Counted from the first letter of the stretch, positions 53,969 to 62,280 are shown. The stretch: 64,000 nucleotides of DNA from Flavobacterium aquaticum (GCF_003259835.1 NZ_QLMI01000002.1:248001-312000), one strand, 5' to 3'. Translations and numbers: made by a program. Notes: generated by a model not told the origin, from the sequence alone.

Positions 53969-54552
53969 TCTTTATAGCCTAAAATAGCAATAATCGTAAA
54001 TAGTATAAATTGAAAACTCGAAAAGGTCAAACCTTTATAAAAGTATAAAGGAATTGAAATTGCATCGGCAATAATCCATAAAATCCAGTTTTCGATTTTT
54101 CTTTTGGCCATGAGCCACATCCCAACAAAAAATAATCCCGTGGTGAGTGCGTCAACATAAGCTGTCCAATGGGTAAATTTATCAAAAAAATGGTAAACTA
54201 ATACAACAAACGTTAAGGTAATTATAAAAATTAGCGTTGAAATTAGAAAATCTTTCTGATTTATGGTTGAAATGGGAAATTCTTCTGCTCCGTCTTTTGT
54301 TTTAGACCATAAATACCAACCCAAAACACTCATTATCGTATAGTAAAAATTGATAATTAAATCGCCATATAATTGAAATTCAAACAAAATATAAACGTAA
54401 AGAATCGTACTTACCAAACCCGTTGGGTACACCAAAATATTATTTTTTCGAGCAAATAAAACACTGATAACTCCAAACACAACGGCAATTAATTCTAATG
54501 CAATTAAGTAATTAGGATAGTCTTTATATTGAGCAAATAAAAACTCTATCAT
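53938..54552 (-). CDS. PnuC family vitamin transporter (candidate thiamin transporter PnuT)
   Basis: The 204-residue protein has seven or eight membrane segments and the PnuC pattern: NNILVYPTGLVSTILYVYI, YYTIMSVLGWYLW, NWILWIIADAISIPLYFYKG and a C-terminal ILGYKEWKRF. PnuC carries nicotinamide riboside; the PnuT branch carries thiamin and in Bacteroidota is commonly linked to TPP-regulated receptors. A TPP-controlled TonB receptor lies two genes downstream, which favours PnuT, though this gene itself is upstream of the aptamer. It overlaps both neighbours. Confidence 0.85.
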   Translation of the reverse strand: MIEFLFAQYKDYPNYLIALELIAVVFGVISVLFARKNNILVYPTGLVSTILYVYILFEFQLYGDLIINFYYTIMSVLGWYLWSKTKDGAEEFPISTINQKDFLISTLIFIITLTFVVLVYHFFDKFTHWTAYVDALTTGLFFVGMWLMAKRKIENWILWIIADAISIPLYFYKGLTFSSFQFILFTIIAILGYKEWKRFLQKTI

Positions 54553-55265
54553 AGCGAAAAGAAGTTACTATCGTTTTCAAATGCTGTTCCAATTACGACC
54601 AAATCTGCACCCGATTCATATACTTCTTGAATAGTTTTCATGGAACGAATGCCACCTCCTACAATTAAAGGAATATAAATATTTTGCGATACAAAACGAA
54701 TCATTTCTAACGAAACGTGTTGGTTAGCGCCACTTCCTGCTTCTAAATAAATTAATTTTTTTCCTAAAAACTCTCCGGCTTTAGCTGTTTTGTATGCCAA
54801 CTCGATATTGTTATGTTCAATAGGTTGGGTTTGACTTACACGTTGCACTGCGGTTTCTTTTCCGCCATCGATTAGTAAATAACCTGTTGGGATAATTTCT
54901 AAATTGGATTTTTCTAACGCTTCTACCGAATTAATATGATGTTCAATCAAATATTCTGGATTTCGACCTGAAAGCAAACTTAAAAATAGAATTCCATCGG
55001 CTTCATTGGAAATTTGCGAAGGATGACCTGGAAAAATCAAAATAGGTAATTGTGTTCCTTTTTTTAATGTCGCTATCAATTGATCCAAATGCGTTCCACT
55101 AAAAGTGCTTCCGCCGACAAAAATATGTGTTGCGGGTGAAGCTTTAATTTTTTCCGACAAAACCACAACTTGTTCTATCGAAACTTTTTCTGGATCGATT
55201 AGAATAGCCAATAATTTTTGATTGTCTTTTTTAGCTTGAAGTATATTTGAATAGAGATTTTGCAT
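54549..55265 (-). CDS. Geranylgeranylglyceryl/heptaprenylglyceryl phosphate synthase family (PcrB-like)
   Basis: The 238-residue TIM-barrel enzyme joins glycerol-1-phosphate to a prenyl diphosphate. It has LLAILIDPEKVS, HIFVGGSTFSGTHLDQLI, PILIFPGHPSQIS, YLEAGSGANQHVS and the phosphate-binding GGGIRSMKTIQEVYESGADLVVIGTAFEN, read in parts. The family is typical of archaea, but several Bacteroidetes copies make genuine geranylgeranylglyceryl phosphate in vitro. I chose the ATG of MQNLYSNIL; it overlaps the PnuC-type gene by 4 bp. Confidence 0.9.
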   Translation of the reverse strand: MQNLYSNILQAKKDNQKLLAILIDPEKVSIEQVVVLSEKIKASPATHIFVGGSTFSGTHLDQLIATLKKGTQLPILIFPGHPSQISNEADGILFLSLLSGRNPEYLIEHHINSVEALEKSNLEIIPTGYLLIDGGKETAVQRVSQTQPIEHNNIELAYKTAKAGEFLGKKLIYLEAGSGANQHVSLEMIRFVSQNIYIPLIVGGGIRSMKTIQEVYESGADLVVIGTAFENDSNFFSL

Positions 55266-55266
55266 T

Positions 55267-55896
55267 TTATTTATTTGGGAAAGCACACACAAAGATATAC
55301 GCTTCTACGTTATAAAAATGAATTTGGAAGTTTTCTATTTGGTTATTAAAATGTAATTTGGCAGTACATTTTCCATCTTTTAAATCAAACTCGTCTTCAA
55401 AAATGTGCTCTGGAAAACTAATCCCTTTTTCATTCTTAATTTTAAAAATAGATTCTTTCACACCCCAAATCACAGTCGCTTTTTCTATTTGTTCCGAAGT
55501 GGTAAGATTTTCTAAATGCTTTACTTCCATAAATCTTGGCGCAATCTTCAACGTTTTTTCTTTAAGTTTTTCTAGATCAATTCCCATCAATTTATTACTT
55601 ATGCAAATACATGAAAATTCGTGTGAATGCGAAATAGAAATATGCTTACCATCGCTTAAATGCGGCTTTCCAGCTTCATCATAAGACAAATCATAATCGG
55701 TATAACCCAAATGTTGTAATAACATTCGAACCGCTAAAAATCCTCTCTGGTGTTCTTCTGATTTCATTCCTTCTAAACGAAAAAGCGAAGTATCTTTTAA
55801 CGAAACGGCTCTAAATAACGAAGTTACGTCTTCAGTGATATACCAGAAGTACGCAGTAGTGGTTTCGTTGATATGGATAATTTTATGTAGCGGCAT
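55267..55896 (-). CDS. 4'-phosphopantetheinyl transferase (Sfp-type)
   Basis: The 209-residue protein transfers phosphopantetheine from CoA to carrier proteins. The magnesium and CoA-binding motifs are GIDLEKL and WGVKESIFKI, with ISISHSHEFSCI before them. It opens the operon of GGGP synthase, PnuC-type gene, DUF4301 and arfB. It diverges from ahcY across 130 bp. Confidence 0.93.
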   Translation of the reverse strand: MPLHKIIHINETTTAYFWYITEDVTSLFRAVSLKDTSLFRLEGMKSEEHQRGFLAVRMLLQHLGYTDYDLSYDEAGKPHLSDGKHISISHSHEFSCICISNKLMGIDLEKLKEKTLKIAPRFMEVKHLENLTTSEQIEKATVIWGVKESIFKIKNEKGISFPEHIFEDEFDLKDGKCTAKLHFNNQIENFQIHFYNVEAYIFVCAFPNK

Positions 55897-55957
55897 TTAT
55901 ATTTTGTTGTTTTTCAAAACATTAGAAAACTAAACAATTCACAAATTAATAGAAATC

Positions 55958-55990
55958 TTTGAAAAAATAAAAAGATATTTCGTAATTTTG
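55958..55990 (+). promoter_or_regulatory. Promoter of ahcY
   Basis: TTTG, 21 bp, then TAATTTTG followed by CA; the -7 box is a perfect match and lies 36 bp before the ATG. Confidence 0.7.
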
Positions 55991-56026
55991 CACTCTAATT
56001 TTAGAATATACAAATATACATAATAG

Positions 56027-57343
56027 ATGAGTACACAAACATTACCTTATGTAGCTTATAAAGTGAAAGATATTTCGCTTGCAGCTTGGGGAAGAAAAGA
56101 AATTGAATTAGCTGAAGCTGAAATGCCAGGTTTAATGGCTTTAAGAGCAGAATACGGAGCATCTCAACCTTTAAAAGGAGCTAGAATTGCTGGATGTCTT
56201 CACATGACAATTCAAACTGCTGTTTTGATTGAAACTTTAATTGCTTTAGGTGCAGAAGTTACTTGGTCATCTTGTAATATTTTCTCAACTCAAGATCAAG
56301 CTGCTGCTGCTATTGCTGCTGCTGGAATTCAGGTTTATGCTTGGAAAGGATTGAATGAAGAAGATTTCGATTGGTGTATTGAGCAAACTTTATTCTTTGG
56401 TGAAGATAGAAAACCATTGAACATGATTTTAGATGATGGTGGAGATTTAACTAATATGGTTTTTGACCGTTACCCAGAATTAATTCCTGGAATCAAAGGT
56501 TTATCAGAAGAAACTACTACAGGAGTTCACCGTTTGTATGAAAGAATGAAAAACGGAACTTTATTCATGCCTGCAATTAACGTAAATGATTCGGTAACTA
56601 AATCTAAATTTGATAACAAATACGGATGTAAAGAATCAGCTGTTGATGCAATTCGTCGTGCAACTGATGTTATGTTAGCGGGTAAAAGAGTTGTTGTTTG
56701 TGGATATGGTGACGTTGGAAAAGGGACTGCGGCTTCTTTCCGTGGTGCTGGTTCTATTGTAACTGTTACTGAAATTGATCCAATTTGTGCTTTACAAGCA
56801 GCTATGGACGGTTTTGAAGTGAAAAAATTAGATACTGTTATCGGTAATGCTGATATCGTTATTACTACAACTGGAAATAAAGATATCGTTGTTGGTCGTC
56901 ACTTTGAAGCTATGAAAGATAAAACTATCGTTTGTAACATTGGACACTTTGATAACGAAATCGATATGGCTTGGTTGAACAAAAACCATGGTGCCTCTAA
57001 AATTGAAATCAAACCACAAGTTGACAAATATACTATCAATGGAAATGACATCATCATTTTAGCTGAAGGACGTTTAGTGAACTTAGGTTGTGCAACTGGT
57101 CACCCAAGTTTTGTAATGAGTAATTCATTTACTAACCAAACGTTAGCTCAAATCGAGTTATGGACAAATAGTGCGGCTTATAAAAATGAAGTATATATGT
57201 TACCAAAACATTTAGATGAAAAAGTAGCAGCGCTTCACTTAGCTAAATTAGGTGTTGAATTAGAAACTTTAAACTCAGAGCAAGCAGCTTATATTGGAGT
57301 TGAAGTTCAAGGTCCATTCAAACCTGAGTACTACAGATATTAA
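56027..57343 (+). CDS. ahcY: Adenosylhomocysteinase
   Basis: The enzyme hydrolyses S-adenosylhomocysteine to homocysteine and adenosine, clearing the inhibitor produced by methylation. The 438-residue protein has [30 protein letters not shown], the NAD-binding [20 protein letters not shown] and the C-terminal PFKPEYYRY that contributes to the NAD site. It is monocistronic, with a repeat and terminator just downstream. No SAH or SAM aptamer is visible in the leader. Confidence 0.98.
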   Translation: MSTQTLPYVAYKVKDISLAAWGRKEIELAEAEMPGLMALRAEYGASQPLKGARIAGCLHMTIQTAVLIETLIALGAEVTWSSCNIFSTQDQAAAAIAAAGIQVYAWKGLNEEDFDWCIEQTLFFGEDRKPLNMILDDGGDLTNMVFDRYPELIPGIKGLSEETTTGVHRLYERMKNGTLFMPAINVNDSVTKSKFDNKYGCKESAVDAIRRATDVMLAGKRVVVCGYGDVGKGTAASFRGAGSIVTVTEIDPICALQAAMDGFEVKKLDTVIGNADIVITTTGNKDIVVGRHFEAMKDKTIVCNIGHFDNEIDMAWLNKNHGASKIEIKPQVDKYTINGNDIIILAEGRLVNLGCATGHPSFVMSNSFTNQTLAQIELWTNSAAYKNEVYMLPKHLDEKVAALHLAKLGVELETLNSEQAAYIGVEVQGPFKPEYYRY

Positions 57344-57348
57344 TTGTC

Positions 57349-57369
57349 ATGCTGAACTCGTTTCAGCAT
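57349..57369. repeat. REP-like palindromic repeat after ahcY
   Basis: ATGCTGAA and TTCAGCAT are perfect 8-bp arms around CTCGT, in the context GTC...CTCA. Similar GTCATGCTGAA...TTCAGCATCTCA sequences are, from memory, widely dispersed in Flavobacteria. Confidence 0.7.
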
Positions 57370-57382
57370 CTCAAAATATATT

Positions 57383-57416
57383 AAAACCCTTGCAGAAATG
57401 TGAGGGTTTTTCTTTT
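57383..57416 (+). terminator. Terminator after ahcY
   Basis: AAAACCCT and AGGGTTTT form the stem with a 12-base loop and a T-rich tail. Confidence 0.85.
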
Positions 57417-57502
57417 ACCAACTATTTTTCAACAAATTAGCAACAACTTGAAACTTTTGGCGTTAAATTTGTACTAATCATCATCAATCAAAATCAATCA
57501 TC

Positions 57503-58603
57503 ATGTTAAAACGTTTTTTTATGTTATGTTCGGGCGTAGATTCCGACATAATTAATGGCTGTTCCAATGGCGAGCAAAACAAATATGCCGGAATTGGAGC
57601 TACCGTTTTCTTCACTGCCGTAATGGCTTTTATTGCGAGTGCTTATGCCCTTTTTACTGTTTTCGACAATCCTTTTATTGCCATAGCTTTCGGGTTAGTT
57701 TGGGGTTTGCTAATTTTTAATTTGGACCGATTTATTGTTTCTACCATTAAAAAAAGAGATAGCTTTTTAGACGAATTTATTCAGGCAACTCCTCGAATTG
57801 CATTGGCGATTATTATTGCTATCGTAATTTCGAAACCTTTGGAAATTAAAATCTTTGAAAAAGAAATTAATACGGTTTTATTGAAAGAAAAAAACGAAAT
57901 GATGTTGGCCAACAAAAAACAAGTAGCCAATTATTTTCAATCCGATTTAGATAAAAACAAAGCGCAAATTGATAGTTTAAAATCGGATATTCTTAAAAAA
58001 GAGAAAGAAGTAAACGATTTGTATTCGGTTTATATCACCGAAGCTGAAGGAACTGCTGGCACTAAAAAGTTAGGCAAAGGTCCAGTTTATAAAGAAAAAC
58101 GTGAAAAACACGATGCTGCTTTGCAAGATTTAGCGACTCTAAAAACTACCAATCAAACAAAAATCATCGATTTAGAAGCAAAAAACAAAACTCTTGAAGC
58201 CGATTTAGATAAAAAAGTCACCGAAACCCAACCTATTATCGAAGGTTTCGACGGATTAATGGCGCGAATTAACGCCTTGAATAAATTACCTTTCTTACCA
58301 TCTTTTTTTATCATGTTATTGTTTTTAGCGATTGAAACTTCGCCCATTATTGCCAAATTATTATCGCCAAAAAGCGAATACGATTTCAAACAGGAAGACA
58401 ACGAAATGGGCATCAAAAACATGCTAGCTCAAAATCGCTACCAAAGCGAATTACAAAAGAAAACCGATGCCGAAATTTACGATAAAGTCTATGCCGACAT
58501 TAAAGAAGATAAAGAACTGTACAACTACAAAAAGAAAAGTGCAACAGAATTACTAAAACTTCAAGCGGATGGTTTTGTTGAGAAACAGAAAAAATCGATG
58601 TAA
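57503..58603 (+). CDS. DUF4407 family membrane protein with coiled coil
   Basis: The 366-residue protein matches DUF4407. It starts with a conserved-looking CSGVDSDIINGCSNGEQNKYAGIG region (read in parts), has three membrane segments (about residues 33-52, 55-75 and 95-115), a long coiled coil (about 125-255), a fourth membrane segment (about 262-280) and a charged C-terminal helix. Function is unknown. A TAAATTTG box 32 bp upstream is a likely promoter. A CGCAAAG-type repeat and a terminator follow. Confidence 0.88.
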   Translation: MLKRFFMLCSGVDSDIINGCSNGEQNKYAGIGATVFFTAVMAFIASAYALFTVFDNPFIAIAFGLVWGLLIFNLDRFIVSTIKKRDSFLDEFIQATPRIALAIIIAIVISKPLEIKIFEKEINTVLLKEKNEMMLANKKQVANYFQSDLDKNKAQIDSLKSDILKKEKEVNDLYSVYITEAEGTAGTKKLGKGPVYKEKREKHDAALQDLATLKTTNQTKIIDLEAKNKTLEADLDKKVTETQPIIEGFDGLMARINALNKLPFLPSFFIMLLFLAIETSPIIAKLLSPKSEYDFKQEDNEMGIKNMLAQNRYQSELQKKTDAEIYDKVYADIKEDKELYNYKKKSATELLKLQADGFVEKQKKSM

Positions 58604-58606
58604 AGC

Positions 58607-58649
58607 TTAACTGCAAAGACGCAAAGATTTACGCAAGGTTCGCAAAGGT
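58607..58649. repeat. Single CGCAAAG-type repeat arm after the DUF4407 gene
   Basis: It reads TTAACTGCAAAGACGCAAAG and then TTTACGCAAGGTTCGCAAAGG-like text. It is close to the arm at 60618 that bounds the GxxExxY gene and begins 4 bp after the stop codon. Confidence 0.75.
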
Positions 58650-58661
58650 TCCTAAAAACAA

Positions 58662-58698
58662 AATCCCGATAAGTTTAAAATTTATCGGGATTCTTTTT
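58662..58698. terminator. Bidirectional terminator between the DUF4407 and PH-like/SHOCT genes
   Basis: AATCCCGATAA and TTATCGGGATT pair perfectly over 11 bp, with T-rich tails. Confidence 0.88.
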
Positions 58699-58720
58699 AT
58701 GTTTTATTAGCGGTTAGAAA

Positions 58721-59428
58721 TTACAAAAACTTCAATATTTCGCCTTTCAATCTATCGTATTCACCTTGAAGAATTAATCCGTTGTCTAGTAATTTTTTAT
58801 AATTCTGAAGTTTCGCAAACAATTCGTCTTGCGATAAATGAGCCAACCCTTTTTCCTCTGAAATTGGCGCTTCTACTTCCGTATCACGAATAATATCTCT
58901 TGAAGTTGGCATAATTTCAGCATAAAGCGTTACTTCCTCTGTTTGAACTTCCTCAACTTCTGGTTCTTGAACAGGAGTTTCAATTGGAGATTCTGTTTTA
59001 ACTTCTTCTACAACTGGAGTAGCTACTTTCGGATTTTTCAATAAATCTAATTGTTCTTTTGCGTATGTGTACAATTTTCGCGCTTGATTTTTTGGCAAAT
59101 ACTCAACCGTATGTGTTAAATCTGAATTAGTTGTAAAGGTAAAATCAGCACCTAAAATACCTTCTTTTACAAACGAACCTGCAATATCATCCCAATCGTA
59201 ATCAATGAATTCCATTGACAATCCTAAGTTCTTAGGTTTACATAAAATGATTCGTTTGTTGGTTACCACAATGCTATCAGGAAAAATAGTTACCGCTGGT
59301 TTTTTCTGAACCGCAATATAGCCTACTTCTTCATTCGACATTAAAAGATTTTCCAATTTAGCTGTGATTTTCTCAATAGCTTTTGGATCTTGATCTTCGT
59401 TTAATATTTTTTTTAAGTTGTCTATCAT
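58721..59428 (-). CDS. PH-like domain and SHOCT domain protein
   Basis: The 235-residue cytoplasmic protein has a bacterial PH-like domain (about residues 30-130: VTIFPDSIVVTNKRIILCKP, FIDYDWDDIAGSFV). A Glu/Thr/Pro-rich linker follows, and a C-terminal SHOCT helix hairpin (LSQDELFAKLQNYKKLLDNGLI, QGEYDRLKGEIL). Such proteins may attach to membranes or oligomerise; no specific role is known. A TACTTTTG promoter box lies about 35 bp upstream. Confidence 0.82.
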   Translation of the reverse strand: MIDNLKKILNEDQDPKAIEKITAKLENLLMSNEEVGYIAVQKKPAVTIFPDSIVVTNKRIILCKPKNLGLSMEFIDYDWDDIAGSFVKEGILGADFTFTTNSDLTHTVEYLPKNQARKLYTYAKEQLDLLKNPKVATPVVEEVKTESPIETPVQEPEVEEVQTEEVTLYAEIMPTSRDIIRDTEVEAPISEEKGLAHLSQDELFAKLQNYKKLLDNGLILQGEYDRLKGEILKFL

Positions 59429-59461
59429 GATAGTTACTTTGAATTTTCTTATTTAGTAGCA

Positions 59462-59469
59462 CAAAAGTA
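59462..59469 (-). promoter_or_regulatory. Promoter -7 box of the PH-like/SHOCT gene
   Basis: Minus-strand TACTTTTG, perfect match, between mmcQ-type and PH-like genes. Confidence 0.5.
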
Positions 59470-59473
59470 ATGC

Positions 59474-59845
59474 CTAATTTTCTAATTCTTGAATTTCTTG
59501 TTGGACTTTTTTCGTTAAACTTTTGAAAACAAGTTCATAGGAATGGTTAATCAATTCGCACATCATTTTATCAGAAACATCGCCATGAAAACGAACTGTA
59601 TTCCAATGCACTTTACTCATATGATAACCGGGCTCAATCGCTTCATATTCCGCTCGAAGTTCCAAAGCGCGCTCAGGATCACATTTCAAATTTAACGATG
59701 ATGTTCCTTTTTCCCATTCAGATAACGAAGTAAGACAAAACATTTTTCCTCCTACTTTAAACACCAAAGTATCTTCATCAAACGGAAAATGTTCGGTTAC
59801 GCCTTTTTTAGATTGGCAGAATTCGTATAGTTGTTGGATATTCAT
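59474..59845 (-). CDS. MmcQ/YjbR family protein
   Basis: The 123-residue protein matches the MmcQ/YjbR family, a CyaY-like fold of uncertain function possibly involved in DNA binding: GVTEHFPFDEDTLVFKVGGKMFCL, read in parts, and GYHMSKVHWNTV. It starts 8 bp after the cyclase gene stops and is probably co-transcribed with it. Confidence 0.9.
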   Translation of the reverse strand: MNIQQLYEFCQSKKGVTEHFPFDEDTLVFKVGGKMFCLTSLSEWEKGTSSLNLKCDPERALELRAEYEAIEPGYHMSKVHWNTVRFHGDVSDKMMCELINHSYELVFKSLTKKVQQEIQELEN

Positions 59846-59853
59846 TTTGATAA

Positions 59854-60612
59854 TTACTTTTCAATTTTATACAAAACCGGTTTACTTGGACTTGCATCAT
59901 TCTCGAATGAAGCAAATTGTAAATTCAAAATATAACTTTCGTCTATTACATCGTCATTAACATAAATCATTTCGGTAATTGTACAATTAAAACGAGCATC
60001 TTTATTGACTTGATTCACGTCTTTTACATTCCAAAATGCTTTGTGTGCTAGTAATTTTCCTTCATCGTGCTCTTTGTCGACACTTGGTAAATCGATTAAT
60101 AAATGCTGAATTCCTTTTTCTCTGATAAAAATTGCAGCAGCTTCTTCTAAATAAGGTGGATTCGTATTCGAATAATTCAAATGCTTTTTGCTTTCTGAAT
60201 TTGGCAAGGTTCTGATGATGATTGCTTCTGGTGAATTTTCTCCCAAAGCAAGTTCAATTTGTTCCTTTATAATAATTAAATCTTCTCCAACATTTTTTGG
60301 CTCCACAGAAATCAATTCGGCAGTAAAGAAAAACTGCTTTAAACAATGGTTAATCGAATAAAAATCACGTGTAATATGCCCTAAACACTCTGTATGCGTA
60401 CCATGCGCGTGCGGATTGAAGAAAATATTATTAAAATTCGTTGACGATTTCCCTTCCGAAACTTTTCCTATCCAATCACCCATAGTTACAGGTGCAATTT
60501 CAGGAGCGTTTTGATACCACGCAATTGGATTTTGTTCGTTGTTGGTTAGAGGAATTGAAATATCTATTGGTTTCGATAGGTCAATTTGTATGTTGTTGAT
60601 GGTTGCTTTCAT
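59854..60612 (-). CDS. Cyclase family metal-dependent hydrolase (kynurenine formamidase-like)
   Basis: The 252-residue protein belongs to the cyclase/KynB family. It contains NPHAHGTHTECLGHI, the metal-binding H-x-G-T-H motif, and LLIDLPSVDKEHDEG. The substrate is unknown; no kynurenine pathway genes are nearby. The start is the ATG before KATINNIQIDLSKP. Reading further upstream would translate the CGCAAAG repeat arm, which begins 5 bp before this ATG. Confidence 0.88.
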   Translation of the reverse strand: MKATINNIQIDLSKPIDISIPLTNNEQNPIAWYQNAPEIAPVTMGDWIGKVSEGKSSTNFNNIFFNPHAHGTHTECLGHITRDFYSINHCLKQFFFTAELISVEPKNVGEDLIIIKEQIELALGENSPEAIIIRTLPNSESKKHLNYSNTNPPYLEEAAAIFIREKGIQHLLIDLPSVDKEHDEGKLLAHKAFWNVKDVNQVNKDARFNCTITEMIYVNDDVIDESYILNLQFASFENDASPSKPVLYKIEK

Positions 60613-60617
60613 ATTAA

Positions 60618-60662
60618 TTAACCGCAAAGAGCGCAAAGGTTTACGCAATGTTCGCTAAGTTT
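60618..60662. repeat. Left arm of inverted repeat enclosing the GxxExxY gene
   Basis: The first 21 bases (TTAACCGCAAAGAGCGCAAA, then G) are exactly complementary to 61121-61141. The rest of the arm (TTTACGCAATG, TTCGC) matches the partner more loosely. Confidence 0.9.
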
Positions 60663-60691
60663 ATTTTTGTTGTTTTTAAGTTCGCAAAGAA

Positions 60692-61069
60692 TTAGAGATT
60701 ATTTACAACTCTTTTTACTCCATTTTTGATTAGAGAAACATTAAAATTTATTAGTAACCCTAACTTACAATTTGTTAATTTTAAATAAGTCAATAATTGA
60801 GCGAAATGAACATCATTTAATGCTTCTACTGATTTAATTTCAATTATTAATTTATTTTCAACTATTATATCAATTCTGTAACCGACATCGAGTTTTACTT
60901 CTTCGTAAATTAAGGGTAAAGGTTTTTGTTTTTCAACATTTAAACCTATCTTTCTTAATTCGTAAAACAAACATTCTTCGTAAGCACTTTCCAGCAAACC
61001 TGGACCCAAACCTTGATGTACTTTTAAAGCACAATCAAACACAATTCTTGATAATTCGTTTTCTGTCAT
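60692..61069 (-). CDS. GxxExxY family protein (PD-(D/E)XK nuclease-like)
   Basis: The 125-residue protein has the family-naming motif GLLESAY (G24, E27, Y30) after VHQGLGPG. It also has the nuclease-type core RIDIIVENKLIIEIKS with D67, E77 and K79, and a Q-x3-Y motif (QLLTY, 91-95). These are the elements of RecB/Cas4-like PD-(D/E)XK nucleases, so a metal-dependent nuclease is plausible, though the family has no established function. It lies between hemW and the cyclase gene in the same orientation, enclosed by perfect 21-bp inverted repeats. Confidence 0.93.
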   Translation of the reverse strand: MTENELSRIVFDCALKVHQGLGPGLLESAYEECLFYELRKIGLNVEKQKPLPLIYEEVKLDVGYRIDIIVENKLIIEIKSVEALNDVHFAQLLTYLKLTNCKLGLLINFNVSLIKNGVKRVVNNL

Positions 61070-61097
61070 ACTATTTATTTTGGCGTGTATAATTTAA

Positions 61098-61141
61098 ATT
61101 GTTGCGTCCTTTGCGAAAAACTTTGCGCTCTTTGCGGTTAA
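61098..61141. repeat. Right arm of inverted repeat enclosing the GxxExxY gene
   Basis: The terminal 21 bases (61121-61141, CTTTGCGCTCTTTGCGGTTA plus A) are the exact inverse of the left arm. The inner part (TTGCGTCC, TTTGCG) matches imperfectly. It ends 1 bp before the hemW stop codon. Confidence 0.9.
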
Positions 61142-61142
61142 A

Positions 61143-62276
61143 CTATTCCAAATTTAGTAAAAATAAATCGGAAGCAATTCCGTCACTTAAAAACTTTCCT
61201 TTTTTAGTAGTTCGTAAAATATTATCATCCACAAATAACAAATGATCTTCGATAAATTTTGCTGCTTGACGGTTCAAATAATCCAAATAGTTTTTTCCAA
61301 ATTCTTGTTCGATTCGCTCTAATGAAACACCCCAAATCGTTCGTAAACCCGTCATGATATATTCGTTATATCGATCGGTTTTGGTTAAGGTTTCAATTTC
61401 AATTGGTAATTTATTTTCTTGAATCGATTTGATGTAAAGCGAATTATTAGAAACATTCCAACCTCTATTTTTTCCATCATAACTATGAGCTGACGGACCA
61501 ATTCCGATGTACTTTTTGCCCAACCAATAACTGGAATTGTTTTTTGAGAAATAATTTTCTTTTCCAAAATTCGATAATTCGTAATGAATGAATCCGCTTT
61601 CAGAAAGTTTATCGACCAAAATTTGAAAATGTTCCTGAGCCACTTCATCATCAGGTTGCGGAATAATTCCTTTTTGAATGAACGAATGCAAAGCCGTTTT
61701 AGGTTCAACCGTTAAAGCATAACTCGAAATATGCGGCACCCCAAAAGACAAAGCCGTTTCGATGTTTTGCAACCATTTTTCATTCGACATTTCTGGAACT
61801 CCGTAAATCAAATCGATAGAAATATTATCGAAATATTGTGTTGCAATTTCTAAACATTTTTTAGCTTCTTCAACATTGTGCGCGCGATTCATTAGCTGTA
61901 AATCATCTTCAAAAAAGGATTGAATTCCGATTGATAAACGATTGACTTTATTTTTTGAGAGTTCGATTATTCGATTTTCCGCTAAATCATCTGGATTGGC
62001 TTCGACGGTGATTTCAGGATTTTCGACTACTCTATAGTTTCTATACACTGTATCAATCAAAAATCTTAAATCTTCAATCGACAATATCGAAGGCGTTCCG
62101 CCACCAAAATAAATCGTTTCTACAATCTCATCTTGAAATTCGCTTTTACGCAATTGAATTTCTTTAGCCAATGCCAAAACCATTTCATCTTTCTTCTTCA
62201 AATTAGTAGAAAAATGAAAATCGCAATAGTGACAAGCTTGTTTGCAAAAAGGGATATGGATGTAGATTCCTGACAT
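61143..62276 (-). CDS. hemW: Heme chaperone HemW (radical SAM, HemN-like)
   Basis: The 377-residue protein has the radical SAM motif CKQACHYCDFHF, YFGGGTPSIL, and SIGIQSFFEDDLQLMNRAH. It resembles HemN but lacks the N-terminal extension of the oxidase, as expected for HemW, which delivers heme to respiratory enzymes. It fits the cytochrome-rich respiration encoded earlier in the window. Its stop is next to the repeat arm of the GxxExxY element. Confidence 0.94.
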   Translation of the reverse strand: MSGIYIHIPFCKQACHYCDFHFSTNLKKKDEMVLALAKEIQLRKSEFQDEIVETIYFGGGTPSILSIEDLRFLIDTVYRNYRVVENPEITVEANPDDLAENRIIELSKNKVNRLSIGIQSFFEDDLQLMNRAHNVEEAKKCLEIATQYFDNISIDLIYGVPEMSNEKWLQNIETALSFGVPHISSYALTVEPKTALHSFIQKGIIPQPDDEVAQEHFQILVDKLSESGFIHYELSNFGKENYFSKNNSSYWLGKKYIGIGPSAHSYDGKNRGWNVSNNSLYIKSIQENKLPIEIETLTKTDRYNEYIMTGLRTIWGVSLERIEQEFGKNYLDYLNRQAAKFIEDHLLFVDDNILRTTKKGKFLSDGIASDLFLLNLE

Positions 62277-62280
62277 TTGT

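Noticed and set aside
54549..55292. Longer start (MCVLSQINK) for the GGGP synthase gene
   Set aside because: It would overlap the upstream PPTase gene, and the extra residues are not family-like; the internal ATG fits.
55897..56026. SAH or SAM riboswitch before ahcY
   Set aside because: The gap is AT-rich, contains an ordinary promoter and shows no paired core.
60618..61141. CGCAAAG repeats as a possible CRISPR array
   Set aside because: Only two inverted copies plus one distant single arm, no regular spacers, and no cas genes.
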